Assembly (NCBI GenBank): GCA_900755065.1
Contig: CAAEFC010000012.1
Coordinates: forward strand, 1 to 64,000
Origin: Bacilli bacterium
GTDB taxonomy: Bacteria; Bacillota_I; Bacilli_A; RFN20; CAG-449
Reading direction: 5' to 3'
DNA length: 64,000 bases
Of the stretch, positions 16,548-24,420 are shown piece after piece. Numbering within the stretch: the stretch's first letter is position 1; the number at the start of each line of letters is the position of its first letter. Both the position numbers and the translations under genes were made by a program. The notes beneath the pieces are model-generated. The model saw only the letters and a list, made by a program, of their open reading frames with translations. It was not told where the DNA came from and ran no database searches.

Positions 16548-17639
16548 TTACCCGACGTTTTCTTCCGGCTTCCGATAATTCTTGTTGGAAAGAAGCGACG
16601 CGATCAGATTCTTGATTAAGTCCAGATCGTTTTTCAGATGATCGATTCCCCGACCGTCTACTTCGTTTTCATACGGAATCGTCATATAATCCCGGGTCAG
16701 GGACAGCCCGATGTAAACGCCTTTCCCCGAAATCGAAACGATGATATCCTCGACGACATCGTCGATGACGAAACGATTCAGAAGTTCCGCCGTCTTTTTG
16801 CCGATCATCCCTTCCGGACGATCGAACGAAGAAAAGACCTTGAATTCTTTTTTCAGATCTTTCAGTTCGACTTCTTCCATTCCCTGCAATTCGGTCGGAA
16901 ATCCGTCTCCGCAACCTTTCAGATATAGATACATCTTTCCGCTTTTCTTGCATTCCAGATCGAAATGAAAGAGTTTTCCCGCGAAAAGAGCGCTCTGATT
17001 CTTTTTATTTCCGCTGTCGCCGGTGACGATTTTGACTTCCGCGCAAGTAAAACCGACGCCGAACATCGCCCCTTTCACGATATCGCGCGAGGGCGCATCG
17101 ACGATGTTTTCGTAACAGCCCATCGCTTTGACTTCTTCCGGATCGATTTTGCTGTTGTAGGACATCGATAAATCGGAAATGCCCAACTGAAAATAACAAT
17201 AGGATTCGACCGCGAGGAAGTAGCGGTAACGGTACTCGTCGAACTGAATGCTTTTCTTTTTCTTCGCGGACTGAACCAGAAAGTAAGTGACCAGCAAGAA
17301 CACGACGAAGACGACGATTAACGGCGTGAACAGCGTTCCCGTCAGTTTCGGATTGATCAGAAGAACGATCGCCAGAAGAAAGAAAATGCCCAGAAACGAG
17401 AGCAGAATGATTTTTTTGATTTTGTCCTGCTGATTCGCATACGTCAAGAATCTCTCACGCGCGGCGTTGATTCTCGCTAACGTATCTTCTCTGGAAATCA
17501 CCGGTTCCGGAGAATAAAATTCGCCCGAAGGGACGACGCCGTCCGCTTTTTTGTTTTCGGGCTTCACATCGGTGAAGATTTTTTCTTCCTGCACGCATTC
17601 GCTTTCCTGCCGGTTTTCCGCTTCTTTTTTTTCTTCCAT
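16548..17639 (-). CDS. Two-helix membrane protein resembling DUF3137
   Basis: 363 residues. An acidic cytoplasmic N-terminus (1-75) precedes a basic linker and two hydrophobic helices (about 78-100 and 104-124). The rest is soluble and has the DUF3137 plan: ALFAGKLFHFDL, then DLKKEFKVFSSFDRPEG and a closing strand KGVYIGLSL. Members are of unknown function; they resemble LemA-neighbour proteins and may be membrane-bound sensors or structural proteins. It lies alone, with 130 featureless bases before the DUF402 gene. AGAGGA precedes the ATG. Confidence 0.68.
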   Translation of the reverse strand: MEEKKEAENRQESECVQEEKIFTDVKPENKKADGVVPSGEFYSPEPVISREDTLARINAARERFLTYANQQDKIKKIILLSFLGIFFLLAIVLLINPKLTGTLFTPLIVVFVVFLLVTYFLVQSAKKKKSIQFDEYRYRYFLAVESYCYFQLGISDLSMSYNSKIDPEEVKAMGCYENIVDAPSRDIVKGAMFGVGFTCAEVKIVTGDSGNKKNQSALFAGKLFHFDLECKKSGKMYLYLKGCGDGFPTELQGMEEVELKDLKKEFKVFSSFDRPEGMIGKKTAELLNRFVIDDVVEDIIVSISGKGVYIGLSLTRDYMTIPYENEVDGRGIDHLKNDLDLIKNLIASLLSNKNYRKPEENVG

Positions 17640-17710
17640 TGGGCTTGTCCTCTACCGCCTTATTATACCTTTTTTCCGAAAGAAACAAAACGGTTTCATA
17701 CGGAAAAGAA

Positions 17711-18124
17711 CTACTTTGTCTCTTTCTCGCCCTCGAATCCGACGAAGATGAAATAAATCAAGAGAAAAAGGGAAACGATTCCCAGATACAGATACGGCTG
17801 ATACGAAGCGAATTCTTTTCCTTTGTTCATCGCTTTGAAAAAGACGCCCAACGGATAAAAACACGTCAGAGCCGTCGCGCATATGCCCGAAAAAGCGTAG
17901 ATTCTGCGCTCGGAATCTTTTTTGACGATCAGAAGATAGACCGCATACGCGATGACGCACAGCGAAACCAGCATCGCGACAAGATAGTCTCCGTTGGAAG
18001 AGATGTCCGTTCCGTATTCATCCCGGTAAACCTCGAAACTACGGATAAAATAGACGAGCGAAAAGACGAAAGAAGCCAATCCTCCCGTAAGCAATGCCGC
18101 CTGCTTGAAACTTCTCTTTTTCAT
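17711..18124 (-). CDS. Four-helix membrane protein, unknown, in the thiT operon
   Basis: 137 residues with four predicted membrane helices (about 9-27, 46-66, 75-96, 109-129) and a charged C-terminal tail. No family recognised. Its ATG lies one base after the thiT stop, so it is translationally coupled to the thiamine transporter and also controlled by the TPP riboswitch. That context suggests a role near thiamine uptake, but nothing in the sequence shows binding residues. It could also be a small scaffold or stress-membrane protein. Confidence 0.75.
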   Translation of the reverse strand: MKKRSFKQAALLTGGLASFVFSLVYFIRSFEVYRDEYGTDISSNGDYLVAMLVSLCVIAYAVYLLIVKKDSERRIYAFSGICATALTCFYPLGVFFKAMNKGKEFASYQPYLYLGIVSLFLLIYFIFVGFEGEKETK

Positions 18125-18125
18125 C

Positions 18126-18746
18126 TCATTCCGCCTCCTTTGCCAATTTGTTTTCTTCGATAAAGAAGAAATTCGGCTGTTTCCAGAAAATCAGCACCAG
18201 AAGCAATCCGTTGACGACGATGTTGGGAAGCATATAGCCGCCGTTATAAACCAGACTGTAAACGGCCGGACCGCCTAAAAACCCTTCCGGACAGGACGAA
18301 GTCCAGAAGATGACGCCGGCAAGATAATGGCAGAGCAATTTCAGCGCGCCGCCGAGAACCGTTCCGGCAGAAAGAAAGAGGATTTTCTCTTTCCGACTTT
18401 CCGCATTTCTGAATTTCCCGGCGAATAAACCGGCAAAAGCCACGCAAGGATACGCCAGAATGTAATCCAGAAGGATCTGCAAGAAAACCATGTACCAGAC
18501 GTCCGCGACCGCGTAAACGCCGCCGAGCATCTGCAAGAAACTCAACGCGAAGGCGGTGATGAGTCCGGCGACGAACCCGCGCCGATAGCAGATCAGAAGA
18601 ATCGGCAACATCGCGATGCCGATCGATCCTCCGGAAGGAAACAACCCCCTGAAAATTCCCCCTTGAAGCGCGTCAAGGGCGAAAGCGATCGCGGCGAATA
18701 CGGCGATTTCCGTGATGACTTTCGTTGAAAACAAACTTTTTTTCAT
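18126..18746 (-). CDS. thiT: Thiamine ECF transporter S component ThiT
   Basis: 206 residues, six membrane helices. FPSGGSIGIAMLPILLICYR and the later WYMVFLQILLDYILAYP are hallmark ThiT segments that line the thiamine pocket. ThiT binds thiamine and docks onto the shared EcfA-EcfA'-EcfT module, which is not in this window. A TPP riboswitch with terminator lies directly upstream, confirming the substrate. The next gene overlaps closely and is co-transcribed. Length normal. Confidence 0.92.
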   Translation of the reverse strand: MKKSLFSTKVITEIAVFAAIAFALDALQGGIFRGLFPSGGSIGIAMLPILLICYRRGFVAGLITAFALSFLQMLGGVYAVADVWYMVFLQILLDYILAYPCVAFAGLFAGKFRNAESRKEKILFLSAGTVLGGALKLLCHYLAGVIFWTSSCPEGFLGGPAVYSLVYNGGYMLPNIVVNGLLLVLIFWKQPNFFFIEENKLAKEAE

Positions 18747-18760
18747 ACTTTCACCTCAAT

Positions 18761-18783
18761 AAAAAAGTCCTGCGATCCAGGAC
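18761..18783 (-). terminator. TPP-riboswitch terminator
   Basis: GTCCTG / CAGGAC stem, 5-base loop, six T residues on the minus strand, between the aptamer and thiT. Confidence 0.85.
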
Positions 18784-18807
18784 GATAAAAGGAAAGTCAA
18801 AAATCAA

Positions 18808-18893
18808 AATCACTTCCGCTAGTATTACCTAGATCAAGTACGGTCCCGCAGGTCTACCTGCGATCTCAGCCTGCTCACATCAAGCACCCAACG
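18808..18893 (-). promoter_or_regulatory. TPP riboswitch aptamer
   Basis: Minus strand reads GGGTGCTTG...GTGAGCAGGCTGAGATCG, then CTGCGGGACCGTACTTGATC and TAATACTAGCGGAAG: the two conserved THI-box blocks including CTGAGA. A likely promoter begins with TTGACT at 18924-18919. Bound thiamine pyrophosphate should favour the terminator and turn thiT off. Confidence 0.95.
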
Positions 18894-18953
18894 TTATTTT
18901 CTTCTCCGTCAGAAAAAAAGTCAACTGTTTTGTGTTTTTTTCCCATACTCCGA

Positions 18954-18962
18954 CATATATTA
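18954..18962 (+). promoter_or_regulatory. Possible sporulation-type -10 before gerQ
   Basis: CATATATTA matches the CATANNNTA -10 pattern of mother-cell sigma factors E and K, 20 bases before the gerQ start. No convincing -35 was seen, and AT-rich chance matches are common. Confidence 0.3.
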
Positions 18963-18981
18963 GAGAGAAAGGACATTACTT

Positions 18982-19419
18982 ATGGATCGAATTCAACCAC
19001 CCCCTAATTATTTCGGCGCCCCATATCCGCAAGGAGTCGATATGAATCACGCCAATTTCGCGCCGCCGCCGAGTATGCAATCGCCGAATATGCCAAGTCC
19101 CGCGCCGACGAATTACTCGACCCGTCAGGAAACGGAGAAACCGAACACGGGAAACAACCAGTACGAACCGGTATTAACCAACGAATACCTGACGAAATTC
19201 ATGGACGGACACATCGGCAGAAAAGTCAAAGTGTATTGCGCGTTCACCGATTCCGCCCAATGGCACGACATGGTTTTTGAAGGTCTGGTCTGGGGAGCCG
19301 GAGACGATTATCTGATTCTTTACGAAGAAAAATCCAAAAAGCACACGCTGATCATGGCGGTTTACATTCTTTACATCGAATTCACCGATATCAGCGGCAC
19401 TTATCAGGAAAACATTTAA
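18982..19419 (+). CDS. gerQ: GerQ-family (spore coat/germination) protein
   Basis: 145 residues. The N-terminal 60 residues are Pro/Gln/Asn/Met-rich and probably disordered. The C-terminal 80 residues (EYLTKFMDGHIGRKVKVYCA, then WHDMVFEGLVWGAGDDYLIL and LIMAVYILYIEF) follow the compact GerQ domain of Bacillus. There GerQ is a spore-coat protein crosslinked by transglutaminase and needed for CwlJ-dependent germination. Finding it here hints at sporulation ancestry, but no other spore gene is in this window. It could instead be a domesticated small beta-barrel. AAAGGA precedes the ATG. Confidence 0.68.
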   Translation: MDRIQPPPNYFGAPYPQGVDMNHANFAPPPSMQSPNMPSPAPTNYSTRQETEKPNTGNNQYEPVLTNEYLTKFMDGHIGRKVKVYCAFTDSAQWHDMVFEGLVWGAGDDYLILYEEKSKKHTLIMAVYILYIEFTDISGTYQENI

Positions 19420-19422
19420 CAA

Positions 19423-19449
19423 AAAAACCGATGGCTTTCATCGGTTTTT
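19423..19449. terminator. Bidirectional terminator between gerQ and a membrane protein gene
   Basis: AAAAACCGATG / CATCGGTTTTT perfect stem with a 5-base loop and A/T runs on both sides. Confidence 0.85.
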
Positions 19450-19458
19450 CGTTTGCCT

Positions 19459-21162
19459 TTATTTTTTCGTCGCGTTTTTCTTTTGCAACGCCGCCTTTTC
19501 CCTTTCGGCCTTTCTGGCGGCTCGGGCCTCCCGTTGCTTTTTCAACCGCGCCTGACGCTCGGCTTCCTGCTCTCTGTGCGTCGGCACCCGGGCTTCGACT
19601 TTTCCGCTTCTGGCGCCCGGTTTCCGGAAATTTCGGAACGGATCGTTTTCTTCGGTTAAGGTGCCATTGTCGATCATCGCCTGACGCTCAGCTTCCAAGG
19701 CTCTCTGCTCGGCTTCCAGACGCTCTTTTTCGCGTTTTTTCTGCAAGCGATAGCGCTCTAACGGCGTAAGCCCGCTGAACTCGTCTTTCGACTCTTCCGC
19801 TTTCTTTTCCTCCGCCGGCTTCTCTTCCGCGACCGGAGCGGTTTTCTCTTCTTCTTTCTTTTCAGGCGGAAGCGACGCTTCTTCGTCTTTTTCCTCCGCA
19901 GGTTCTCCCTTGATGTTGGAAACGTATTCGTTGATGAGATAGCGGTCTTTGGTGTACTCTTCGACGGTTTTCAGCCGGATCTCGTCGGCCTGATATTTTT
20001 CGTAGTACAACTCGTCTTCCCGTCCTTGCTGCTTCAACTGGTCGATGCCGTCTTCTTCCACCACTTCGATAACCGGTTCTTCTTCCAGAACGATATCGAA
20101 GTCTTTGTCGGATATGTAGCGGACCTCTCTTTCCGTGATTGCCTTGTTCAAAGGCTCCTCCTCGACTTGTCCGACGCCTAAATCGCGGACGCCGGTTCCC
20201 AGATCGTCGTAGTAATCCGCTGGTTTTTTATCGTCGCGGACGAACGGATCGACCGGATTGACTTTGGCGATTTTCTGAATCTCTTCGTTGTCGGATTCCA
20301 CCATGTACATGAATTGTTCGCTCTTCGACGAATACTCTTTCGCATGTTTCGTGCGGACTTTGTATTCCTGATAATCTTTTTTGAATATATACCGGTTTTT
20401 CGCGCGTTTCGCCTTTCTCTTCGCCCGGGTTTTCCGGAAAAGCAGATTGAGCAAGGAGAAAAAGCCGTACCAGATCGCCAGAATCAGAACGGAAAGAACC
20501 GGCAGGATCACGTATTCCGTCCAGGCGAAATTTTCCGGAATCCGGTTGATCAGATCGATGTAGCCGAAGCCCGAAGCGTTGGTGAAAAGTTTCAGATAAG
20601 CGTCGATAACGGAAGCGTCGTCGGAGAAAACCCCTACGATCATGCCTTCGATGTGATCCGAATAAATCGTCCACGTGCCTTGCACGTTCGCATGGACTTT
20701 CGCGCTGACGGCGGAATCAAAACGGGTCAGAACGAATACGGCGATGAAGAGCAAAGGAATCAACAGCGAAAAGAGTCTCCTGACAGGGAATCTTTTCATG
20801 AAACGGCGATAATCGAATTTATCTTCTTCCGCTTCGCTCGGCACGTAATGGCACTTGACGACGCGGGCGATTTTCTTTTTTCGCGACGCTTTCACGATCG
20901 CGCCGATCGAACAGAAAACCGCGTAATACACGACGATAAAAGCGGCATTCAGCGCGATAAACGCGACGATTTTACCGAAATTCTTCTCCGATAACTGCAA
21001 CCACGAAGCGATCGTTTTCAGCATCGTGTCGGAGAAATAATCCCCGGCGACGGCGATCGGTTTCAGCCAGGAAGGTTCTCCTACGGACGGATAAAGGCCG
21101 TAAAGAATTAAAAAGACGATTTCCGCCAGAAGAATGACTCCTATTCCGATTTTCTTTTTCAT
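19459..21162 (-). CDS. Large membrane protein with long charged coiled-coil tail, unknown
   Basis: 567 residues. About four membrane helices are visible (near 5-24, 63-87, 133-148 and 215-240); between the last two lies an extracytoplasmic domain of about 70 residues. Residues 250-567 are highly charged and cytoplasmic, with runs of Glu/Lys (EEKPAEEKKAEESK) and an Arg/Lys/Ala-rich coiled coil ending in QKKNATKK. No family recognised. The architecture resembles cell-envelope or division scaffolds of Bacilli, which is only an analogy. It converges on gerQ and is otherwise alone. GGGTGA serves as a weak Shine-Dalgarno. Confidence 0.72.
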   Translation of the reverse strand: MKKKIGIGVILLAEIVFLILYGLYPSVGEPSWLKPIAVAGDYFSDTMLKTIASWLQLSEKNFGKIVAFIALNAAFIVVYYAVFCSIGAIVKASRKKKIARVVKCHYVPSEAEEDKFDYRRFMKRFPVRRLFSLLIPLLFIAVFVLTRFDSAVSAKVHANVQGTWTIYSDHIEGMIVGVFSDDASVIDAYLKLFTNASGFGYIDLINRIPENFAWTEYVILPVLSVLILAIWYGFFSLLNLLFRKTRAKRKAKRAKNRYIFKKDYQEYKVRTKHAKEYSSKSEQFMYMVESDNEEIQKIAKVNPVDPFVRDDKKPADYYDDLGTGVRDLGVGQVEEEPLNKAITEREVRYISDKDFDIVLEEEPVIEVVEEDGIDQLKQQGREDELYYEKYQADEIRLKTVEEYTKDRYLINEYVSNIKGEPAEEKDEEASLPPEKKEEEKTAPVAEEKPAEEKKAEESKDEFSGLTPLERYRLQKKREKERLEAEQRALEAERQAMIDNGTLTEENDPFRNFRKPGARSGKVEARVPTHREQEAERQARLKKQREARAARKAEREKAALQKKNATKK

Positions 21163-21286
21163 ATTGATTCACCCGAATTCATTATAACAAAATATATTTG
21201 CTTGTCCAAAATAAAATGTTATTTCTCCTTGATTTTGAAGAACTTCTTTTCGTCGAAAATCGCTTTTCGCAAGCCCGCATTTCGGA

Positions 21287-21292
21287 TATAAT
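21287..21292 (+). promoter_or_regulatory. -10 box for the DUF3899-like gene
   Basis: TATAAT 22 bases before the ATG at 21315; the -35 region (TTTTCG) is poor. Confidence 0.45.
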
Positions 21293-21314
21293 GTCTTTAA
21301 CGTGAGGTGGTCTT

Positions 21315-21686
21315 ATGAAGCGCATTTTCTTTCACTCCCGAACCCGCTACCTGATGTCCGCGGGTTTCGCCTTGCTGATCGTTCTTCTGAAACTGTTTTC
21401 CTCCGGAGACTTTACGCTCCTCCGGTCCTATTCTGACGGATTTTTCATCGCCGGATTCTTTTTGCTCTGCATCGGCGGTCTTTCGGTCGTCAATTACTTC
21501 GGAGGGTTCGACATTTTCTCGTGCATGGTGGCCAAAAGAGACGCCGACGGGCATAAACCGACCTTGCACGAATATGCACAAATGAAAGCCGAAAAGCGAA
21601 AGAGCAATCCTTTCGTTTTCGTTCCTTATTTCACCGTCGGAGGGATCGCGCTCATCGTCGCCCTTATCTTGCTTCTCCTCATCTGA
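21315..21686 (+). CDS. Small membrane protein resembling DUF3899
   Basis: 123 residues, three hydrophobic helices (about 13-29, 43-59 and 102-122) with a basic cytoplasmic loop. GGFDIFSCMVAKR after the second helix resembles the glycine/FD motif of DUF3899 proteins, small Firmicutes membrane proteins of unknown function. Preceded by a -10 box and GAGGTGG. No neighbour shares its strand, so function stays open. Confidence 0.7.
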   Translation: MKRIFFHSRTRYLMSAGFALLIVLLKLFSSGDFTLLRSYSDGFFIAGFFLLCIGGLSVVNYFGGFDIFSCMVAKRDADGHKPTLHEYAQMKAEKRKSNPFVFVPYFTVGGIALIVALILLLLI

Positions 21687-21751
21687 ACGGGATAACGTGA
21701 AAATTCATAGACAAAACAATACTCCGCTTCATCTTTTCCAAAGCAGTAAAT

Positions 21752-22753
21752 TTATTGAATTCGCTTTTGTATATCCTCGATGGAAGGTAATTGTTTGCTT
21801 AATTCTTCGGGTAAAACGCTACCGAATTTATATTCGCTTATTCCCATAGGTTTGCTCAAATCTTTTAAGGCGTATTCCGCAACGAGATTGTTCTTGCTTT
21901 TACAGAGCAATAATCCGATAGTGGGATTATCGGTTTCTTTTTTCAGTTCGCCGTCTACCGCCGAAAGATAAAAATTCAATTGCCCCGCATATTCCGGTGT
22001 AAAATCGCCTGTTTTGAGTTCTATAACGACATAACAGCGGAGATTCAGGTTATAAAAAAGCAAATCGATATAAAAATCGTCGCCGCCCACGGTCAAATGA
22101 TATTGATTGCCAAGAAAGGCAAAACCCGTGCCGAGTTCCAAAAGCAACGATGTAACTTCTTTTACAAGCGCATTTTCTATTTCTCTCTCAACCATATCTT
22201 CTTTAAACGGAATAAAATCGAACACATACGGATCTTTCATTGTTTGCAAAGCAAGTTCGCTTTGCGCAACGGGCAAAAGATTTTCAAAATTGGAAATTTT
22301 GTGAGCGGTAACTTGCCGCTCGTAAAGTCCGCTTTCAATCTGATGTACGAGAACATTGCGCGACCAGCCATTTTTAACCGTTTCTTTGGCATACCATATA
22401 CTTACTTCTTTGCCTTTAACCTTATCCATTAAAGCAATATTATGGTACTAAGTAATTTGTGCAAGTACCTCTTGCACAATTTGCTCGTTATATTCGGCGG
22501 CAAACTTTGCCATATATTTGAGATTGCGAACGGAATAACCGGTAGAAGTCGGATACGCCATTTTTATGTCTTTGGCAAGATGATCAATGAACTTACTTCC
22601 CCACTTTTTGTGTTCGTTGATAATGTTTCCTATATGATAGTAAAGCAGAGTCAGTTCTTTGTTTACATGCAAAGCCGCACTATACTGTGCTTTCGATATT
22701 TCTGTCTTTATTAACTCAATTACGCCTAAATATTGATTATCGTTTATAAGCAT
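21752..22753 (-). pseudogene. DUF1016/YhcG-family PD-(D/E)XK nuclease, interrupted by an in-frame TAG
   Basis: Read through, the frame gives 333 codons: an N-terminal DUF1016 helical domain (STGYSVRNLKYMAKFA) and a C-terminal nuclease with Asp230 and Glu245-Leu-Lys247 (YIDLLFYN then VVIELK). Codon 102 is TAG (22450-22448), in LAQIT-stop-YHNIAL, where relatives have Trp (TGG); one base change explains it. No frameshift is needed. YhcG-like proteins are often found near restriction or phage-defence genes and are thought to be DNA-acting nucleases. The patch is AT-rich and probably acquired. The C-terminal half could be made separately from ATG 22429, but no clear Shine-Dalgarno supports this. 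Confidence 0.82.
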
Positions 22754-22959
22754 ATCCTTACCTCAAATAAACAATACCTGTAAACAATACCTGCTTTGTT
22801 TCTTTATTCATCATTTATGATATAACATAATAAGCCCAAATTTTCAATGACTTTTGCCGAGTTACAATCTATTTCTCCTTGGTGCTTTTGTTTTGTTGTC
22901 AGAACGATTATACCCTGGATTTGCTTCTTTTAATTTCGCTTCATCGCATACGATACAAG

Positions 22960-22988
22960 CAAAAGACCCGCAGAAATGTTCTGTGGGT
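22960..22988 (-). terminator. opp operon terminator
   Basis: GACCCACAGA / TCTGCGGGTC stem (minus strand) with a 5-base loop and TTTT, about 55 bases after the oppF stop. Confidence 0.8.
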
Positions 22989-23043
22989 CGTTCCCCGTCG
23001 TTGAAAACACAATTCACCGACGGCGGTTTTCTTGTCAAATTCC

Positions 23044-24420
23044 TTATTGAAGTTCTTTCTGATACTCCTCGAATTCCTTCTGATTGCAGTAAATGAAATG
23101 CCCTTCCTTGATTTCGCGCATCGACGGCTTATCGGTCGAATAATCGTGCACTTCGTTCGGCTTGTAGAGAATTCGCTTTCGGTTTTTCTCCGTCAGAGGA
23201 TTCGGTTTCGGAATCGCGGATAACAGCGACTTCGTATACGGGTGCAACGGATTTTTGAACAATTCGTCGCTCGAAGCCAGTTCCACGATCTTGCCGAAAT
23301 ACATCACGGCGATCCGGTCGCAGAAATATTTGACGACCGACAGATCGTGCGCGATGAAGATAATGGTCAATCCCATTTCCTCTTTCAGATCGTTCAACAG
23401 GTTGATGATCTGCGCGCGGATCGAAACGTCCAACGCGCTGATCGGCTCGTCGCAAATCAGCAATTTCGGATTCATGATCAACGCCCGCGCGATACCGATC
23501 CTCTGCCGTTGACCGCCGGAGAATTCGTGAGGATAACGCGAAGCGTGTTCGGCTACGAGGCCGACTTTTTCCAGCATTTCGACCACTTTTTTGTGGTTGG
23601 CTTCCTTATTGTAGTAGCCCTGAATTTTCAATCCTTCCTGGATGATGTCTTCGACCGTCATTCTCGGATCGAGCGAATCGACCGGATCCTGGAAGATCAT
23701 CTGAATCTCGTTGACCAGTTTTCTCGGCGTATGGCTGTTATCGAAACGGATCTGCGCGATTTTTTTTCGTTGCGTTTTCACGATATCGTCGGCAAATTTT
23801 CTTGCCGCCATTTTCTCGTAACGAATGGACTCTCTGATATTCTGAACGGAACTCGAATAATCCGGGCTTTTCGGATCGAGTTTTCCGATCATTTCGTTCT
23901 GCTTTTTGGAGAGTTCGGCGAGTTTCTGTTTCAGCCGGATCCGGGTGAATTTGATCTCCTTTTCGTTCCAGCGCTTTCCCGCCGAAATCCGGTAACCCCG
24001 ATAGTAAATCGAGCCGGAAGTGATGTCGTATAATTTGATGATCGACCGTCCCGTCGTCGTCTTTCCGCAACCCGATTCGCCGACGATTCCGAAGCATTCT
24101 CCGGAATGGACGTCGAAAGAGATGTTGCTGACTGCTTTCAGTTTCGACTTGTTGATTCCCGCGCCGAAGAAGAAGAACTGCTTCAAATTCCGCACCGAAA
24201 GCAGGATATCGCTGTCGATCAGTTCCTGTTTTCTCTTCAAATGCGGGTGAATGCCGTATTTGCTTTCCAACGACTTCTTGGACTTTTCGAGTCCTTCCTC
24301 GAAGGAAACGACTTCCTCGAAATCATCGTTAGCCAAAGGCGATCCTTCTTCGTTTGCGACGATGTTGCTGCGCAATTCTTCGTCGAGATTGAAATCTCCG
24401 TCCTTGCGTTTATTGCTCAT
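23044..24420 (-). CDS. oppF: Oligopeptide ABC transporter ATPase OppF, with insertion
   Basis: 458 residues; usual OppF is 310-330. Walker A GESGCGKTT (114-122), Q-loop in IFQDPVDSLDPRM (Gln244), signature FSGGQRQRIGIARAL (300-314), Walker B LLICDEP and the OppF C-terminal HPYTKSLLSAIP are all intact, so it should hydrolyse ATP. Two additions stand out: an acidic 70-residue N-terminal extension and an insert of about 87 residues (146-232) between Walker A and the Q-loop, charged and helix-prone. It overlaps the end of oppD by 11 bases. Pairs with OppD to drive peptide uptake. Confidence 0.93.
   Translation of the reverse strand: MSNKRKDGDFNLDEELRSNIVANEEGSPLANDDFEEVVSFEEGLEKSKKSLESKYGIHPHLKRKQELIDSDILLSVRNLKQFFFFGAGINKSKLKAVSNISFDVHSGECFGIVGESGCGKTTTGRSIIKLYDITSGSIYYRGYRISAGKRWNEKEIKFTRIRLKQKLAELSKKQNEMIGKLDPKSPDYSSSVQNIRESIRYEKMAARKFADDIVKTQRKKIAQIRFDNSHTPRKLVNEIQMIFQDPVDSLDPRMTVEDIIQEGLKIQGYYNKEANHKKVVEMLEKVGLVAEHASRYPHEFSGGQRQRIGIARALIMNPKLLICDEPISALDVSIRAQIINLLNDLKEEMGLTIIFIAHDLSVVKYFCDRIAVMYFGKIVELASSDELFKNPLHPYTKSLLSAIPKPNPLTEKNRKRILYKPNEVHDYSTDKPSMREIKEGHFIYCNQKEFEEYQKELQ

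Noticed and set aside
22994..23022. CCGTCG / CGACGG inverted repeat after oppF
   Set aside because: Six-base arms with a wide loop, next to a much better terminator.
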